A DNA stretch of 64,000 nucleotides from Nocardia gamkensis NBRC 108242. GTDB lineage: Bacteria; Actinomycetota; Actinomycetes; Mycobacteriales; Mycobacteriaceae. Below are positions 56,253-64,000 of this stretch, in pieces. The notes below the pieces were generated by a model. The model was given only the letters and a program-made list of their open reading frames with translations. It had not been told where the DNA came from and did no database searches. The translations under genes and the position numbers were made by a program. The DNA is taken from contig NZ_BDBM01000005.1 of the NCBI RefSeq assembly GCF_001612985.1, positions 186,001 to 250,000 on the forward strand. The letters are read 5' to 3'. Each line of letters begins with the position of its first letter. Position 1 is the stretch's first letter.

Positions 56253-57500
56253 TCACGGCCTCGGGAAGAACTGGGCGCGGGCGGCGTCGATCCTGGCTTG
56301 CGCCGCTACCGCGCTCTGGAAGCTGATCACGCCGGAGCCCGCTCCCGCGAGGCCGAGCGCGATCAGGCCGCCGATCACCGGCCACAGTTTCGTCGCGGGA
56401 AGGGCGTCGGTGGAGCCGGTCGGGAGGACCGCCGGAGTCGCGGGCTGCTGCGCCTGCGGCGGCGCGGCGAGATCGGGTGCCGGGGCGGCGAGATCGGGTG
56501 CCCGCGCGGCGAGCGGCGGAAGTGTCGACACGCCGATCGGAATCGGCGAGGTCCCCGGTGTCACCGGGGCGGGCGCCGGAGGAACGGTCACCGGCGGCAG
56601 CGCGGGGACGGGCGGAGCGGTCACCTGTGGGAGCGGAATCAACAACAGCAGTAGGGGACTCGCGGATCCGGCGGCAGCAGAACCCAGCGCGGCGGAACCC
56701 GTTGCGGCCGAACCGGTCGCGGCGGAACCGACACCTGCGGACCCGAGGCCTGCCGAGCCGACCGCGGCGGAACCGGTGCTGCCGAGGACGGCGGAACCCG
56801 TACCCAACGCGGCGGAGCCCGTACCCAACGCGGCGGAGCCCGTACCCAATACAGCCGAACCGGTACCACCCACAACCGCCGAGCCCGTACCCAACGCGGC
56901 GGAACCCGTACCCAGCACAGCCGAACCGGTACCACCCACAACCGCCGAGCCCGCACCCAACGCGGCGGAACCTGTACCGCCCAGCAAGACGGAACCGGCA
57001 CCCAGTGCGGCGGAGCCCGTCGCCAGTGCGGCCGAACCGGTACCGAGGATCGCGGAGCCCGAACCGGCCGCAGCGGAACCGAGAGCCGCAGACCCGGTGC
57101 CGAGCACTACTCCGAGACCGGCCGAACCGGTACCGAGGGCGAGGGCGAGGGCGAGACCGGCGGAACCGGGACCCGGTACCACCCCGAGACCGGCCGAGCC
57201 GGAACCCAGCACCACACCCAGCCCGGTGGAACCGGCGGCGGCGCCAGCCGCCGCCGAACCCGCTGTGACCGAACCGGTTCCGGCGGTTGGCTGGTCGGGA
57301 GCCGCGCTGATCTGCGCCTCCTGCCCGGGCACGGTCAGCGAATACCAGGGATCACCGCTGTCATAGGGCGGCGGGGCGGGGTCCGCTACGCACGAGGGGC
57401 AGGAAGGTTGCGCGGCGGCGACGGCCGGGCCGCCGAGCAGGGCGCAACCCGCGACGGCGCAGGCTGCTGCCAGCGCACGGAATGCGCGACCTCCTGCCAT
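56253..57500 (-). CDS. Secreted GSA-repeat protein with C-terminal membrane anchor
   Basis: A 415-residue protein. A signal peptide (about 1-31, ALAAACAVAGCALLGGPAVA) is followed by a short region with a CPSC motif. Residues about 75-275 are a long array of GSAxLGTGSA-like units, roughly 7 or 10 residues each, rich in Gly, Ser, Ala and Leu. A Pro-rich linker and a C-terminal hydrophobic segment (KLWPVIGGLIALGLAGAGSG) end it. The repeat array is long, regular and easily recombined, and looks like a surface or wall-spanning spacer. The function is unknown. It is the first gene of the ImmA operon. Confidence 0.72.
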   Translation of the reverse strand: MAGGRAFRALAAACAVAGCALLGGPAVAAAQPSCPSCVADPAPPPYDSGDPWYSLTVPGQEAQISAAPDQPTAGTGSVTAGSAAAGAAAGSTGLGVVLGSGSAGLGVVPGPGSAGLALALALGTGSAGLGVVLGTGSAALGSAAAGSGSAILGTGSAALATGSAALGAGSVLLGGTGSAALGAGSAVVGGTGSAVLGTGSAALGTGSAVVGGTGSAVLGTGSAALGTGSAALGTGSAVLGSTGSAAVGSAGLGSAGVGSAATGSAATGSAALGSAAAGSASPLLLLLIPLPQVTAPPVPALPPVTVPPAPAPVTPGTSPIPIGVSTLPPLAARAPDLAAPAPDLAAPPQAQQPATPAVLPTGSTDALPATKLWPVIGGLIALGLAGAGSGVISFQSAVAAQARIDAARAQFFPRP

Positions 57501-57633
57501 GCGCCGAGCCTTCCCCTCATCAGTCGAAGCGCAGTTCTGTGCCCGGTCGCCACTCTCACACGGGACTTTCCGAACGGATGGGTGCCCATATTAGACCCCG
57601 TCCCGCGAACGCGCCTCGGAAGGGCGAAGCCGA

Positions 57634-58545
57634 TCAGGCCCCGTACACCGGCTCCGGCGGAGTCGCCTTGGCGATCAGATCGGCCACGACGGGGCCGAGT
57701 TCGGCCGGATCCCAGCGCGCGCCGCGATCCACGGCCACCCCGTGCCGCCAGCCGTCGGCCAGCGCCACCTTGCCGCCCTCGACCTCGAACACCCGCCCCG
57801 TCACCGCCGCCGACTGGGTGCTGCCCAGCCACACCACCAGCGGAGACACGTTCTCCGGCGCCATCGCGTCGAAGCCGTCCTCCGGTCTGGCCATCATGTC
57901 CGCGAACACCGTCTCGGTCATCCTGGTGCGCGCGGACGGGGCGATCGCGTTCACCGTCACGCCATAGCGCGCGAATTCGGCCGCCGCGGTCAGCGTCAGG
58001 CCCGCGATGCCCGCCTTGGCGGCGCCGTAATTGCTCTGCCCGACACTGCCTTGCAGACCCGCTCCGGAGCTGGTGTTGATGATCCGGCCGTCGACCGGAC
58101 GGCCCGCCTTGGCCTCCGCGCGCCAGTACTCGATCGCGTGCCGCATGGTGGCGAAATGCCCCTTCAAGTGCACGCGGACCACCGCGTCCCACTCGTCCTC
58201 GCTCAGGTTGACCAACATCCGGTCGCGCACGAAACCGGCGTTGTTGACCAGCACATCCAGCCTGCCGAAGGTGTCGACGGCCTGGCGGACGAGATTGCGG
58301 GCGCCTTCCCAGTCGGCGACGTCGTCTCCGTTGGCCACGGCCCGGCCGCCGAGCGCCTCGATCTCCGCGACCACCTGAGCGGCGGGCGTTTCCGCGGTAG
58401 CCGCGCCGTCCAGCGTCGAACCGATGTCGTTGACCACCACGCGGGCGCCCGCCGCGGCGAAGGCGAGGGCGTGCGCCCGGCCGATGCCCCGGCCCGCGCC
58501 GGTGACGATGACGACGCGCCCCGCGCAGATCTGCTCGGTGTCCAT
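57634..58545 (-). CDS. Short-chain dehydrogenase (Rv3548c-like)
   Basis: A 303-residue SDR with TGAGRGIGRAHALAFAAAGA at the NAD site, NNAGFVRDRM, and the catalytic Tyr/Lys in SVGQSNYGAAKAG. In Mtb, SDRs Rv3548c and Rv3549c lie between fadA5 and echA20, in the same order as here. It probably acts on a hydroxy-steroid or ring-opened intermediate. It is not preceded by a KstR site. Confidence 0.8.
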   Translation of the reverse strand: MDTEQICAGRVVIVTGAGRGIGRAHALAFAAAGARVVVNDIGSTLDGAATAETPAAQVVAEIEALGGRAVANGDDVADWEGARNLVRQAVDTFGRLDVLVNNAGFVRDRMLVNLSEDEWDAVVRVHLKGHFATMRHAIEYWRAEAKAGRPVDGRIINTSSGAGLQGSVGQSNYGAAKAGIAGLTLTAAAEFARYGVTVNAIAPSARTRMTETVFADMMARPEDGFDAMAPENVSPLVVWLGSTQSAAVTGRVFEVEGGKVALADGWRHGVAVDRGARWDPAELGPVVADLIAKATPPEPVYGA

Positions 58546-58551
58546 ACTTTG

Positions 58552-58680
58552 TCCCTTTCCGATGTGAGCGGGCCTTTGGTGGTCACGCTCCGCTGCCGCC
58601 TCCGGGCGTGATGTTCATGCCCGGTCTCCCTTTCCGATATGAGCGAGGCCCGCCATGGTCACGCTCCGCCGCCGCGCCCG
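58552..58680. repeat. Imperfect direct repeat between two SDR genes
   Basis: TCCCTTTCCGATGTGAGCG at 58552 and TCCCTTTCCGATATGAGCG at 58627 start two about 50-bp copies that both end in GGTCACGCTCCGC-GCCGC-like sequence, with a 75-bp period. On the minus strand each has a GGAAAGGGA ribosome-binding site. The region encodes two overlapping tiny frames there (13 and 11 codons), possibly a leader or a scar of duplication. Confidence 0.5.
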
Positions 58681-58702
58681 CACCGCTCCCTCTCCGGGGT
58701 AT

Positions 58703-59485
58703 TCAGGACTGCTGGTCGGCGGTGGAGGCGGCGAGGAAGGCGGGCCGCTCACCCCCGCCGTGCACCAGCAGAGTCGCGCCGCTGACGTAGGCGGCCAGCG
58801 GCGAGGCCAGGAACACCGCGCAGCGGCCGACGTCGTCGGGGCGGGCCATGCGGCCCAGCGGGATGGTTCGGCCCACCGCGTCGACGCCGTCCTGATCGCC
58901 ATAGTGCAGCTGACTCAGTTCGGTGTTCACCGGGCCCACCACCAGCGAGTTCACCCGCACTTTCGGGGCCCACTCGACGGCGAGCGAACCGGTGAGGCTG
59001 TCCATGCCCGCCTTGGCCGCGCCGTAGGCGGCGGTGCCCGGCGACGGACGGTGCCCGCTGACGCTCGACACGTTCACGATCGAGCCGCCCTCGTCCTGCC
59101 GCTGCATCACCGCGTTGGCGGCCTGCGCCATCAGCAGCGGAGCGAGCAGGTTCAGCTCGACGATCTTGGTGTGGAAGTTCTTGCTCGCGTCGGCGGCGAG
59201 CGCGAAGGGAGCGCCACCGGCGTTGTTGACCAGATGGTCGAGGCGGCCGTGGCGCTCGACAATCCCCTCGACCAGCGCGCGCACCGCGTCCGCGTCCCGC
59301 ACATCGCAAGGCATGTACTCGATCGCGCGCCCGTCGACTGCGACGGGCGCGTCCGCCGGTCGTCGCGCGCACGCCACGACGATCGCGCCCGCGGCCAGGA
59401 ACGCCTTGCTCACGCCCGCGCCGACGCCGCGCACGCCGCCGGTCACCAGAACGACGCGCTCGGCCAGATCGATTTCGAGTGCCAC
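58703..59485 (-). CDS. Short-chain dehydrogenase (Rv3549c-like)
   Basis: A 260-residue SDR: VLVTGGVRGVGAGVSKAFLA at the NAD site, NNAGGAPFAL, and the catalytic Tyr/Lys in GTAAYGAAKAG. It diverges from echA20 across a KstR2-like operator and resembles Mtb Rv3549c, a KstR2-regulon member. It probably oxidises a hydroxyl of the ring C/D degradation products. Confidence 0.83.
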   Translation of the reverse strand: MALEIDLAERVVLVTGGVRGVGAGVSKAFLAAGAIVVACARRPADAPVAVDGRAIEYMPCDVRDADAVRALVEGIVERHGRLDHLVNNAGGAPFALAADASKNFHTKIVELNLLAPLLMAQAANAVMQRQDEGGSIVNVSSVSGHRPSPGTAAYGAAKAGMDSLTGSLAVEWAPKVRVNSLVVGPVNTELSQLHYGDQDGVDAVGRTIPLGRMARPDDVGRCAVFLASPLAAYVSGATLLVHGGGERPAFLAASTADQQS

Positions 59486-59500
59486 CGTGCTAACCTACCA

Positions 59501-59514
59501 AGCAACTGCTTGCT
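59501..59514. promoter_or_regulatory. KstR2-like operator
   Basis: AGCAACTGCTTGCT fits the KstR2 consensus AnCAAGnnCTTGnT at all but one position and lies in the 62-bp gap between the divergent Rv3549c-like gene and echA20. KstR2 governs the late ring C/D genes. Confidence 0.7.
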
Positions 59515-59547
59515 TTGCCAATGCGTTCACACACGACGGGAAGTGCC

Positions 59548-60312
59548 ATGGGGATCAACCGCCACTCCGAATCGACCGGCATCAGCGTGGTCACGGTGGA
59601 CTATCCGCCGGTCAACGCCATCCCTACCGACGGCTGGTTCGCCATCGCCGACGAAGTGCGCGCGGCGGGCCGGGATCCGGACACCAAGGTGGTGGTGCTG
59701 CGCGCGGAGAACCGCGGGTTCAACGCGGGCGTGGACATCAAGGAGATCCAGAGCAAGCCGGGCCACCAGGCGCTGATCGACGCCAATCACGGCTGCTTCG
59801 AGGCGTTCGCCGCGGTGTACGAGTGCCAGGTGCCGGTGATCGCGGTGGTCCAGGGCTTCTGCCTCGGCGGCGGCATCGGACTGGTGGGCAACGCGGATGT
59901 GGTGATCGCCTCCGACGACGCCACCTTCGGGCTGCCCGAGGTCGACCGCGGCGCCCTCGGCGCTGCGACCCACCTCGCACGGCTGGTACCCCAGCACCTG
60001 ATGCGGGCGCTGTTCTACACCGCGAGCACCATCACCGCACAGCAGTTGCACCACTACGGCTCGGTCTACCAGGTGGTGCCGCGCGCCGAACTCGACGCCG
60101 CCGCCTTGGAGCTGGCCAAGAACATCGCGGCCAAGGACGGCCGGGTGATCCGGGCGGCCAAGCGGGCCCTGAACGGCATCGACGTGCAGGACGTGCACCG
60201 CAGTTACCGGTACGAGCAGGGATTCACCTTCGAACTCAACCTCGCCGGCGTCGCCGACGAGATCCGCGCCCGGTTCGACGACGATCTCGCGGCGCGCAAG
60301 AGCGGGCAGTAG
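59548..60312 (+). CDS. echA20: EchA20 (steroid ring C/D hydrolase of the crotonase family)
   Basis: A 254-residue crotonase. The oxyanion loops are GFNAGVDIKEI and GFCLGGGIGL, and the Glu region is GLPEVDRGALG. In Mtb EchA20 opens ring D of the HIP-CoA-derived intermediate 5-OH-HIC-CoA. Start is the ATG at 59548, because the longer frame reaches into the operator. Confidence 0.9.
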   Translation: MGINRHSESTGISVVTVDYPPVNAIPTDGWFAIADEVRAAGRDPDTKVVVLRAENRGFNAGVDIKEIQSKPGHQALIDANHGCFEAFAAVYECQVPVIAVVQGFCLGGGIGLVGNADVVIASDDATFGLPEVDRGALGAATHLARLVPQHLMRALFYTASTITAQQLHHYGSVYQVVPRAELDAAALELAKNIAAKDGRVIRAAKRALNGIDVQDVHRSYRYEQGFTFELNLAGVADEIRARFDDDLAARKSGQ

Positions 60313-60324
60313 AGAGGAATTTCC

Positions 60325-61200
60325 ATGCGAGACAAGCGGATGTCGCTCGACGAGGTCGTCGGCGAGCTGCGCAGCGGGATGACCATCGGCATCGGCGGCT
60401 GGGGGTCACGGCGCAAGCCGATGGCGCTGGTGCGAGCCATCCTGCGTTCGGACATCACGGATCTGACCGTGGTCGGCTACGGTGGGCCCGACCTGGGGCT
60501 GCTGTGCTCGGCGGGGAAGGTTCGCAAGGCGTACTACGGCTTCGTGTCGCTGGATTCGCCGCCGTTCTACGACCCGTGGTTCGCCAAGGCGCGCACCTCC
60601 GGCGCGTTGACCGCCCGCGAGATGGACGAGGGCATGCTCAAGTGCGGGCTGGAGGCGGCCGCGGCGCGACTGCCGTTCCTGCCGATCCGCGCCGGGCTTG
60701 GCTCCGATGTGCCGAACTTCTGGGAGGGCGAGCTGAAGACGGTCGAATCGCCCTACCCCGTCGACGGCGCGCCCGAGACTCTGATCGCCATGCCCGCGCT
60801 GAATCTCGATGCCGCGCTGGTGCACCTGAACCTGGGCGACGCGCACGGCAACGCCGCCTACACCGGCGTCGACCCATACTTCGACGACCTGTTCTGCCTG
60901 GCCGCGCAGCGCCGCTACGTATCGGTCGAGCGCGTGGTGGAGACCGAGGAGCTGGTGAAAACCGTTCCGCTGCAAGCGCTGCTGCTCAACCGCATGATGG
61001 TGGACGGCGTGGTCGAGGCGCCGGGTGGCGCGCACTTCACCCTGGCCGGAGACGACTACGGCCGGGACGAGAAGTTCCAGAAACACTACGTCGAATCCGC
61101 GAAGACGCCGGAGGCGTGGCAGCGGTTCGTCGACACCTACCTGGCCGGCTCCGAGGAGCAGTACCAGGCCGCCGTCCGCCGATTCGCCGAGGAGGCGTGA
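60325..61200 (+). CDS. ipdA: IpdA, alpha subunit of the ring C-opening hydrolase
   Basis: A 291-residue CoA-transferase-fold protein. The family glycine region is RSGMTIGIGGWGSRRKPMAL, followed by VGYGGPDLGLLCSAGKV. In Mtb, IpdAB has this fold but works as a hydrolase that opens ring C of the COCHEA-CoA intermediate. It overlaps ipdB by one base (TGATG). All genes from echA20 to ipdC form one operon. Confidence 0.92.
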   Translation: MRDKRMSLDEVVGELRSGMTIGIGGWGSRRKPMALVRAILRSDITDLTVVGYGGPDLGLLCSAGKVRKAYYGFVSLDSPPFYDPWFAKARTSGALTAREMDEGMLKCGLEAAAARLPFLPIRAGLGSDVPNFWEGELKTVESPYPVDGAPETLIAMPALNLDAALVHLNLGDAHGNAAYTGVDPYFDDLFCLAAQRRYVSVERVVETEELVKTVPLQALLLNRMMVDGVVEAPGGAHFTLAGDDYGRDEKFQKHYVESAKTPEAWQRFVDTYLAGSEEQYQAAVRRFAEEA

Positions 61201-61958
61201 TGACCAGCATCGAAACCGTCACCCGCGCCGAGATCTGCGCCGTCGCCTGCGCCGAGATCTTCAGCGGCGCCGGGGAGATCATGGCCAGCCCGATGTCGCC
61301 GATGTCGATCATCGGCGCGCGCCTGGCCAAACTCACCACCGAACCGGATCTGCTGCTGTCCGACGGCGAGGCGCTGCTGTTCGCCGACACGCCCCCGCTG
61401 GGCGGAAAGGCACCGATCGAAGGCTGGATTCCGTTCCGGAGGGTCTTCGACGTGGTGGCCTCCGGCCGGCGGCACGTGGTGATGGGCGCCAACCAGATCG
61501 ACCGGTTCGGCAACCAGAACCTCTCGGCGTTCGGCTCGCTCCAGCGGCCGACCCGGCAGATGTTCGGTGTGCGCGGCGCGCCGGGCAACACGATCAACCA
61601 CGCCACCAGCTACTGGGTCGCGCGGCACACGAATCGCGTCTTCACAGACGGTGTCGACATCGTCTCCGGTGTGGGCTACGACAAGGTCGACGCCGCCGAC
61701 CCGGCCTACCGCTTCCATCACCTGCACCGCGTGGTGACCAATCTCGGCGTCTTCGATTTCGAGGGCCCCGGCCACACCATGCGCGCCCGCAGCCTGCATC
61801 CCGGCGTCACCGCCGACGAGGTCGCCGAGAACACCTCGTTCGAGATCGCCGGTCTCGCCGAGGCGGGCGAGACCCGGCAGCCCAGCGCCGAGGAGCTGCG
61901 GCTGATCCGGGAGGTGCTCGACCCCAAGAAGATTCGCGAAACCGAGGTCCCGTCATGA
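61200..61958 (+). CDS. ipdB: IpdB, beta subunit of the ring C-opening hydrolase
   Basis: A 252-residue partner of IpdA with the beta-subunit hallmarks ARLAKLTTEPDLLLSDGEAL, FRRVFDVVASGRRHVVMGAN and IDRFGNQNLSAFGS. It is translated in coupling with ipdA (overlapping stop/start) and overlaps the ipdC start (ATGA). Length is normal. Confidence 0.92.
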   Translation: MTSIETVTRAEICAVACAEIFSGAGEIMASPMSPMSIIGARLAKLTTEPDLLLSDGEALLFADTPPLGGKAPIEGWIPFRRVFDVVASGRRHVVMGANQIDRFGNQNLSAFGSLQRPTRQMFGVRGAPGNTINHATSYWVARHTNRVFTDGVDIVSGVGYDKVDAADPAYRFHHLHRVVTNLGVFDFEGPGHTMRARSLHPGVTADEVAENTSFEIAGLAEAGETRQPSAEELRLIREVLDPKKIRETEVPS

Positions 61959-63049
61959 GCCCGCGCCTGCGCACCGCGCTGACCGATCTGGTCGGCATCG
62001 AACACCCGATCGTGCAGACCGGCATGGGCTGGGTCGCGGGCCCGAGTCTGGTGTCGGCCACCGCCGAAGCGGGCGGGCTCGGCATCCTCGCCTCCGCCAC
62101 CATGACCTTCGCCGAGCTCGAGGCGGCCATCGCGAAGACCAAATCGCACACCGCGAAGCCGTTCGGCGTGAACATCCGCGCCGACGCGGCGGACGCGCCC
62201 GAGCGGATCGATCTGCTGATCCGGGAGAAGGTGGCGGTCGCGTCGTTCGCGCTCGCGCCCAAGCAGGACCTGATCGCGAAGTTGAAAGACGCGGGCGTGG
62301 TGGTCATCCCGTCCATCGGCGCGGCCAAGCACGCGGTCAAAGTGGCGTCCTGGGGCGCGGACGCGGTGATCGTGCAGGGCGGAGAAGGCGGCGGGCACAC
62401 CGGCCCGGTCGCCACCACCCTGCTGCTGCCCTCCGTGCTGGACGCGGTGGACATCCCCGTTGTCGCGGCGGGCGGGTTCTTCGACGGGCGCGGCCTGGCC
62501 GCCGCCCTGGCCTACGGCGCGGCGGGTGTCGCGATGGGCACCCGGTTCCTGCTCACCCAGGAGAGCACCGTTCCCGACGCGGTCAAGCAGGAGTACCTGC
62601 GGCGACAGCTCCAGGACACGGTGGTGTCACTCAAGGTCGACGGCATGCCGCACCGCGTGCTGAACACCGAATTGGTGCAGCGGCTGGAGCATTCGGGCCG
62701 CTGGCGCGGGCTCACCGCGGCCGTGGGCAACGCGGCCCGCTTCAAGAGCATGACCGGCATGAAGTGGTCGACCATGATTCGCGACGGCCTGGCCATGCGA
62801 AAGACCAAGGATCTCAGCTGGTCCCAGGTCGTGATGGCCGCGAACACGCCGATGCTGCTGCGTGCCGGATTGGTCGAGGGCAACACCCAGGCGGGCGTGC
62901 TCGCCGCGGGTCAGGTCACCGGGATCATCGACGACCTGCCGACGTGCAAGGAGTTGATCGACAGGATCGTCACCGACGCGGTGGAGCGGATCGAGACGAT
63001 CGCGGCGCTCGCCGGAACGAAACAAGGGGCAGCGACGGGGTCCGACTGA
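61955..63049 (+). CDS. ipdC: IpdC, flavin-dependent (nitronate monooxygenase family) protein
   Basis: A 364-residue TIM-barrel flavoprotein: IVQTGMGWVAGPSLVSATAE near the N-terminus, VQGGEGGGHTGP, VVAAGGFFDGRGLAAALAYG and AMGTRFLLTQES. In the sterol pathway IpdC (Rv3553-like) is a flavoenzyme that reduces the ring C/D intermediate after EchA20, despite the nitronate monooxygenase fold. The operon position and KstR2-like site support this. Confidence 0.88.
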   Translation: MSPRLRTALTDLVGIEHPIVQTGMGWVAGPSLVSATAEAGGLGILASATMTFAELEAAIAKTKSHTAKPFGVNIRADAADAPERIDLLIREKVAVASFALAPKQDLIAKLKDAGVVVIPSIGAAKHAVKVASWGADAVIVQGGEGGGHTGPVATTLLLPSVLDAVDIPVVAAGGFFDGRGLAAALAYGAAGVAMGTRFLLTQESTVPDAVKQEYLRRQLQDTVVSLKVDGMPHRVLNTELVQRLEHSGRWRGLTAAVGNAARFKSMTGMKWSTMIRDGLAMRKTKDLSWSQVVMAANTPMLLRAGLVEGNTQAGVLAAGQVTGIIDDLPTCKELIDRIVTDAVERIETIAALAGTKQGAATGSD

Positions 63050-63304
63050 CGGATAGCGGCCGCCGTCACCTATCGGCATAGGGCCAGAGGTGCCGGAACA
63101 GGCGACGGCCCGCGAAGCCCGCCAGTAACGGCGTGTTTGCGACCGAGCCTGGTCGGTCGGGCCTCATCGGCTTACGCTGGACTGACAACGACATACCGGG
63201 TTCGCCTGGTATCCGCCGCCGTCGCGCGCCGGGCTCGTCCGCACGGACAGGGACAGGCGAATCGCAGGACTCGACTCCCATCCTCGACCCGAGCGGAGGC
63301 CGCG

Positions 63305-63769
63305 ATGCCCGCGACGACCGAGATCTCGGTGCGTAGTACCGCTTTCAACCATGGCGATCCGATCCCCACGGTCTACACCTGCGAGGGCAGAAACGAGTCG
63401 CCCCCGCTGGCCTGGACAGCTCCCCCGCAGGCCACCGGTCTCGCCCTCATCGTGGACGATCCCGACGCCCCCAGCGGCCTGTTCACCCACTGGGTGGTCA
63501 GCAATATCCCACCGGCCACCACGTCGGCGGAAGAGGGGCAGACGCCCGCGGGCGGGGTGGTCAGCCTGAACAGCGCCGACCGAGCCGAATACTTCGGGCC
63601 GTGCCCACCCGCGGGAACCGGCACCCACCACTACCGCTTCATCGTGTACGCCCTCTCCCACCCCGTACGGGTCGACTCCCAGACCTCAGCGGCCGACGCC
63701 AGATCCGCCATCGTCGACGCCAGCATGGGAGACGGCCGACTCATCGGTACCTACACCGTCGACGGGTAG
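63305..63769 (+). CDS. YbhB/YbcL (PEBP) family protein
   Basis: A 154-residue phosphatidylethanolamine-binding-type protein. The family motifs are YTCEGRNESPPLAWTAPP, IVDDPDAPSGLFTHWVVSNI and GTHHYRFIVYALSHPVRV. The ligand pocket His and Asp residues are present. Role in bacteria is uncertain. It starts at the ATG at 63305. Confidence 0.87.
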   Translation: MPATTEISVRSTAFNHGDPIPTVYTCEGRNESPPLAWTAPPQATGLALIVDDPDAPSGLFTHWVVSNIPPATTSAEEGQTPAGGVVSLNSADRAEYFGPCPPAGTGTHHYRFIVYALSHPVRVDSQTSAADARSAIVDASMGDGRLIGTYTVDG

Positions 63770-63895
63770 CAGCCCGCATCCCGGTTCCGACACCCATTGG
63801 CCGTCGACAACACCTGACACGGAGCGCTTTCGAAGCAGACCGCGCCGGGCGCTGCTCCGGAACTCGGATTCGGCCGCTTACCGGCCACTATCGCC

Positions 63896-64000
63896 TCAGG
63901 TCAGATCGAACGCGGTGGCCAGATCGATATCAGCAGGGGCAGCCAGCTGCCTGTCGGGGGCAGCCAGCTGCCCGTGGGCGGCAACCAGTGGAACATGCGC
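63896..64000 (-). CDS. C-terminal end of an unidentified protein
   Basis: A frame from the window edge to a TGA (63896-63898 on the plus strand) encodes 34 residues ending in PADIDLATAFDLT. The stretch has two QLAAP repeats. The codons look normal for this genome, but the remainder lies outside, so it may be a real gene end or a chance frame. Confidence 0.35.
   Translation of the reverse strand, partial: AHVPLVAAHGQLAAPDRQLAAPADIDLATAFDLT

Noticed and set aside
56224..57366. Plus-strand frame rich in AEPVPNAAEPVP repeats
   Set aside because: It is the antisense of the GSA-repeat protein. The minus-strand version has a signal peptide, a terminal anchor and an operon context; the plus-strand version has none.

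Overview
The window is high-GC DNA from a mycolic-acid-type actinobacterium, most likely Nocardia or a close relative. The evidence is a complete mce4-type operon, KstR- and KstR2-like operators, an EspR-like regulator, LGFP repeats, otsA, a PhoP/PhoR-like pair and several Scr1/DUF6879-type accessory genes. Assignments come from reading translated sequence and from memory of Mycobacterium tuberculosis (Mtb) gene order; no database search was run.

Layout. (1) 1-10 kb, mostly housekeeping: the end of an Old Yellow Enzyme, two HIT proteins, purB, a TetR regulator, an aminotransferase, an M23 peptidase, purD, a PH-domain protein and a three-part cell-wall hydrolase (GH-like + amidase + LGFP). (2) 10.4-13.3 kb, a small accessory island: two XRE regulators and two tiny overlapping genes, ending at tRNA-Thr(UGU). 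The 3' half of this tRNA is present three times in 94-bp tandem repeats, which looks like an integration site. (3) 13.4-19 kb: an orphan MbtH, an alpha/beta hydrolase, otsA and the PhoP/PhoR-like pair. (4) 19-38.8 kb: the cholesterol uptake operon (yrbE4AB, mce4A-F, two Mce-associated proteins), then hsd4A, fdxD, fadE26 and fadE27, and fadD19/echA19. Between them sits a block with an antitoxin-like gene, a Doc toxin/antitoxin pair and a TetR/flavin monooxygenase pair. (5) 38.8-43.5 kb: a VOC protein, a SigG-like ECF factor, and a divergent accessory island of an Scr1-like XRE regulator, DUF6879, a third conserved protein and five small coupled genes. (6) 43.7-53.7 kb, steroid side-chain genes: an acyl-CoA synthetase, two LLM flavoproteins, a tandem DUF35 protein, ltp4, ltp3, a SnoaL protein, cyp125 and fadA5. 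(7) 53.9-57.5 kb: an EspR-like regulator convergent with an operon of a GSA-repeat secreted protein, an ImmA/IrrE protease and a membrane protein. (8) 57.6-63.1 kb, ring C/D genes: two SDRs divergent from echA20-ipdA-ipdB-ipdC around a KstR2-like site. A YbhB protein and a truncated gene close the window.

The catabolic genes form one programme. Mce4 imports sterol. CYP125 oxidises C26, and FadD19 (and perhaps the second ligase) makes the CoA ester. FadE26/FadE27, EchA19, FadA5 and the Ltp3/Ltp4 aldolase-like pair shorten the side chain. EchA20 and IpdABC act late on rings C and D. At least six KstR-like sites (TnnAACnnGTTnnA) lie in front of these transcription units.
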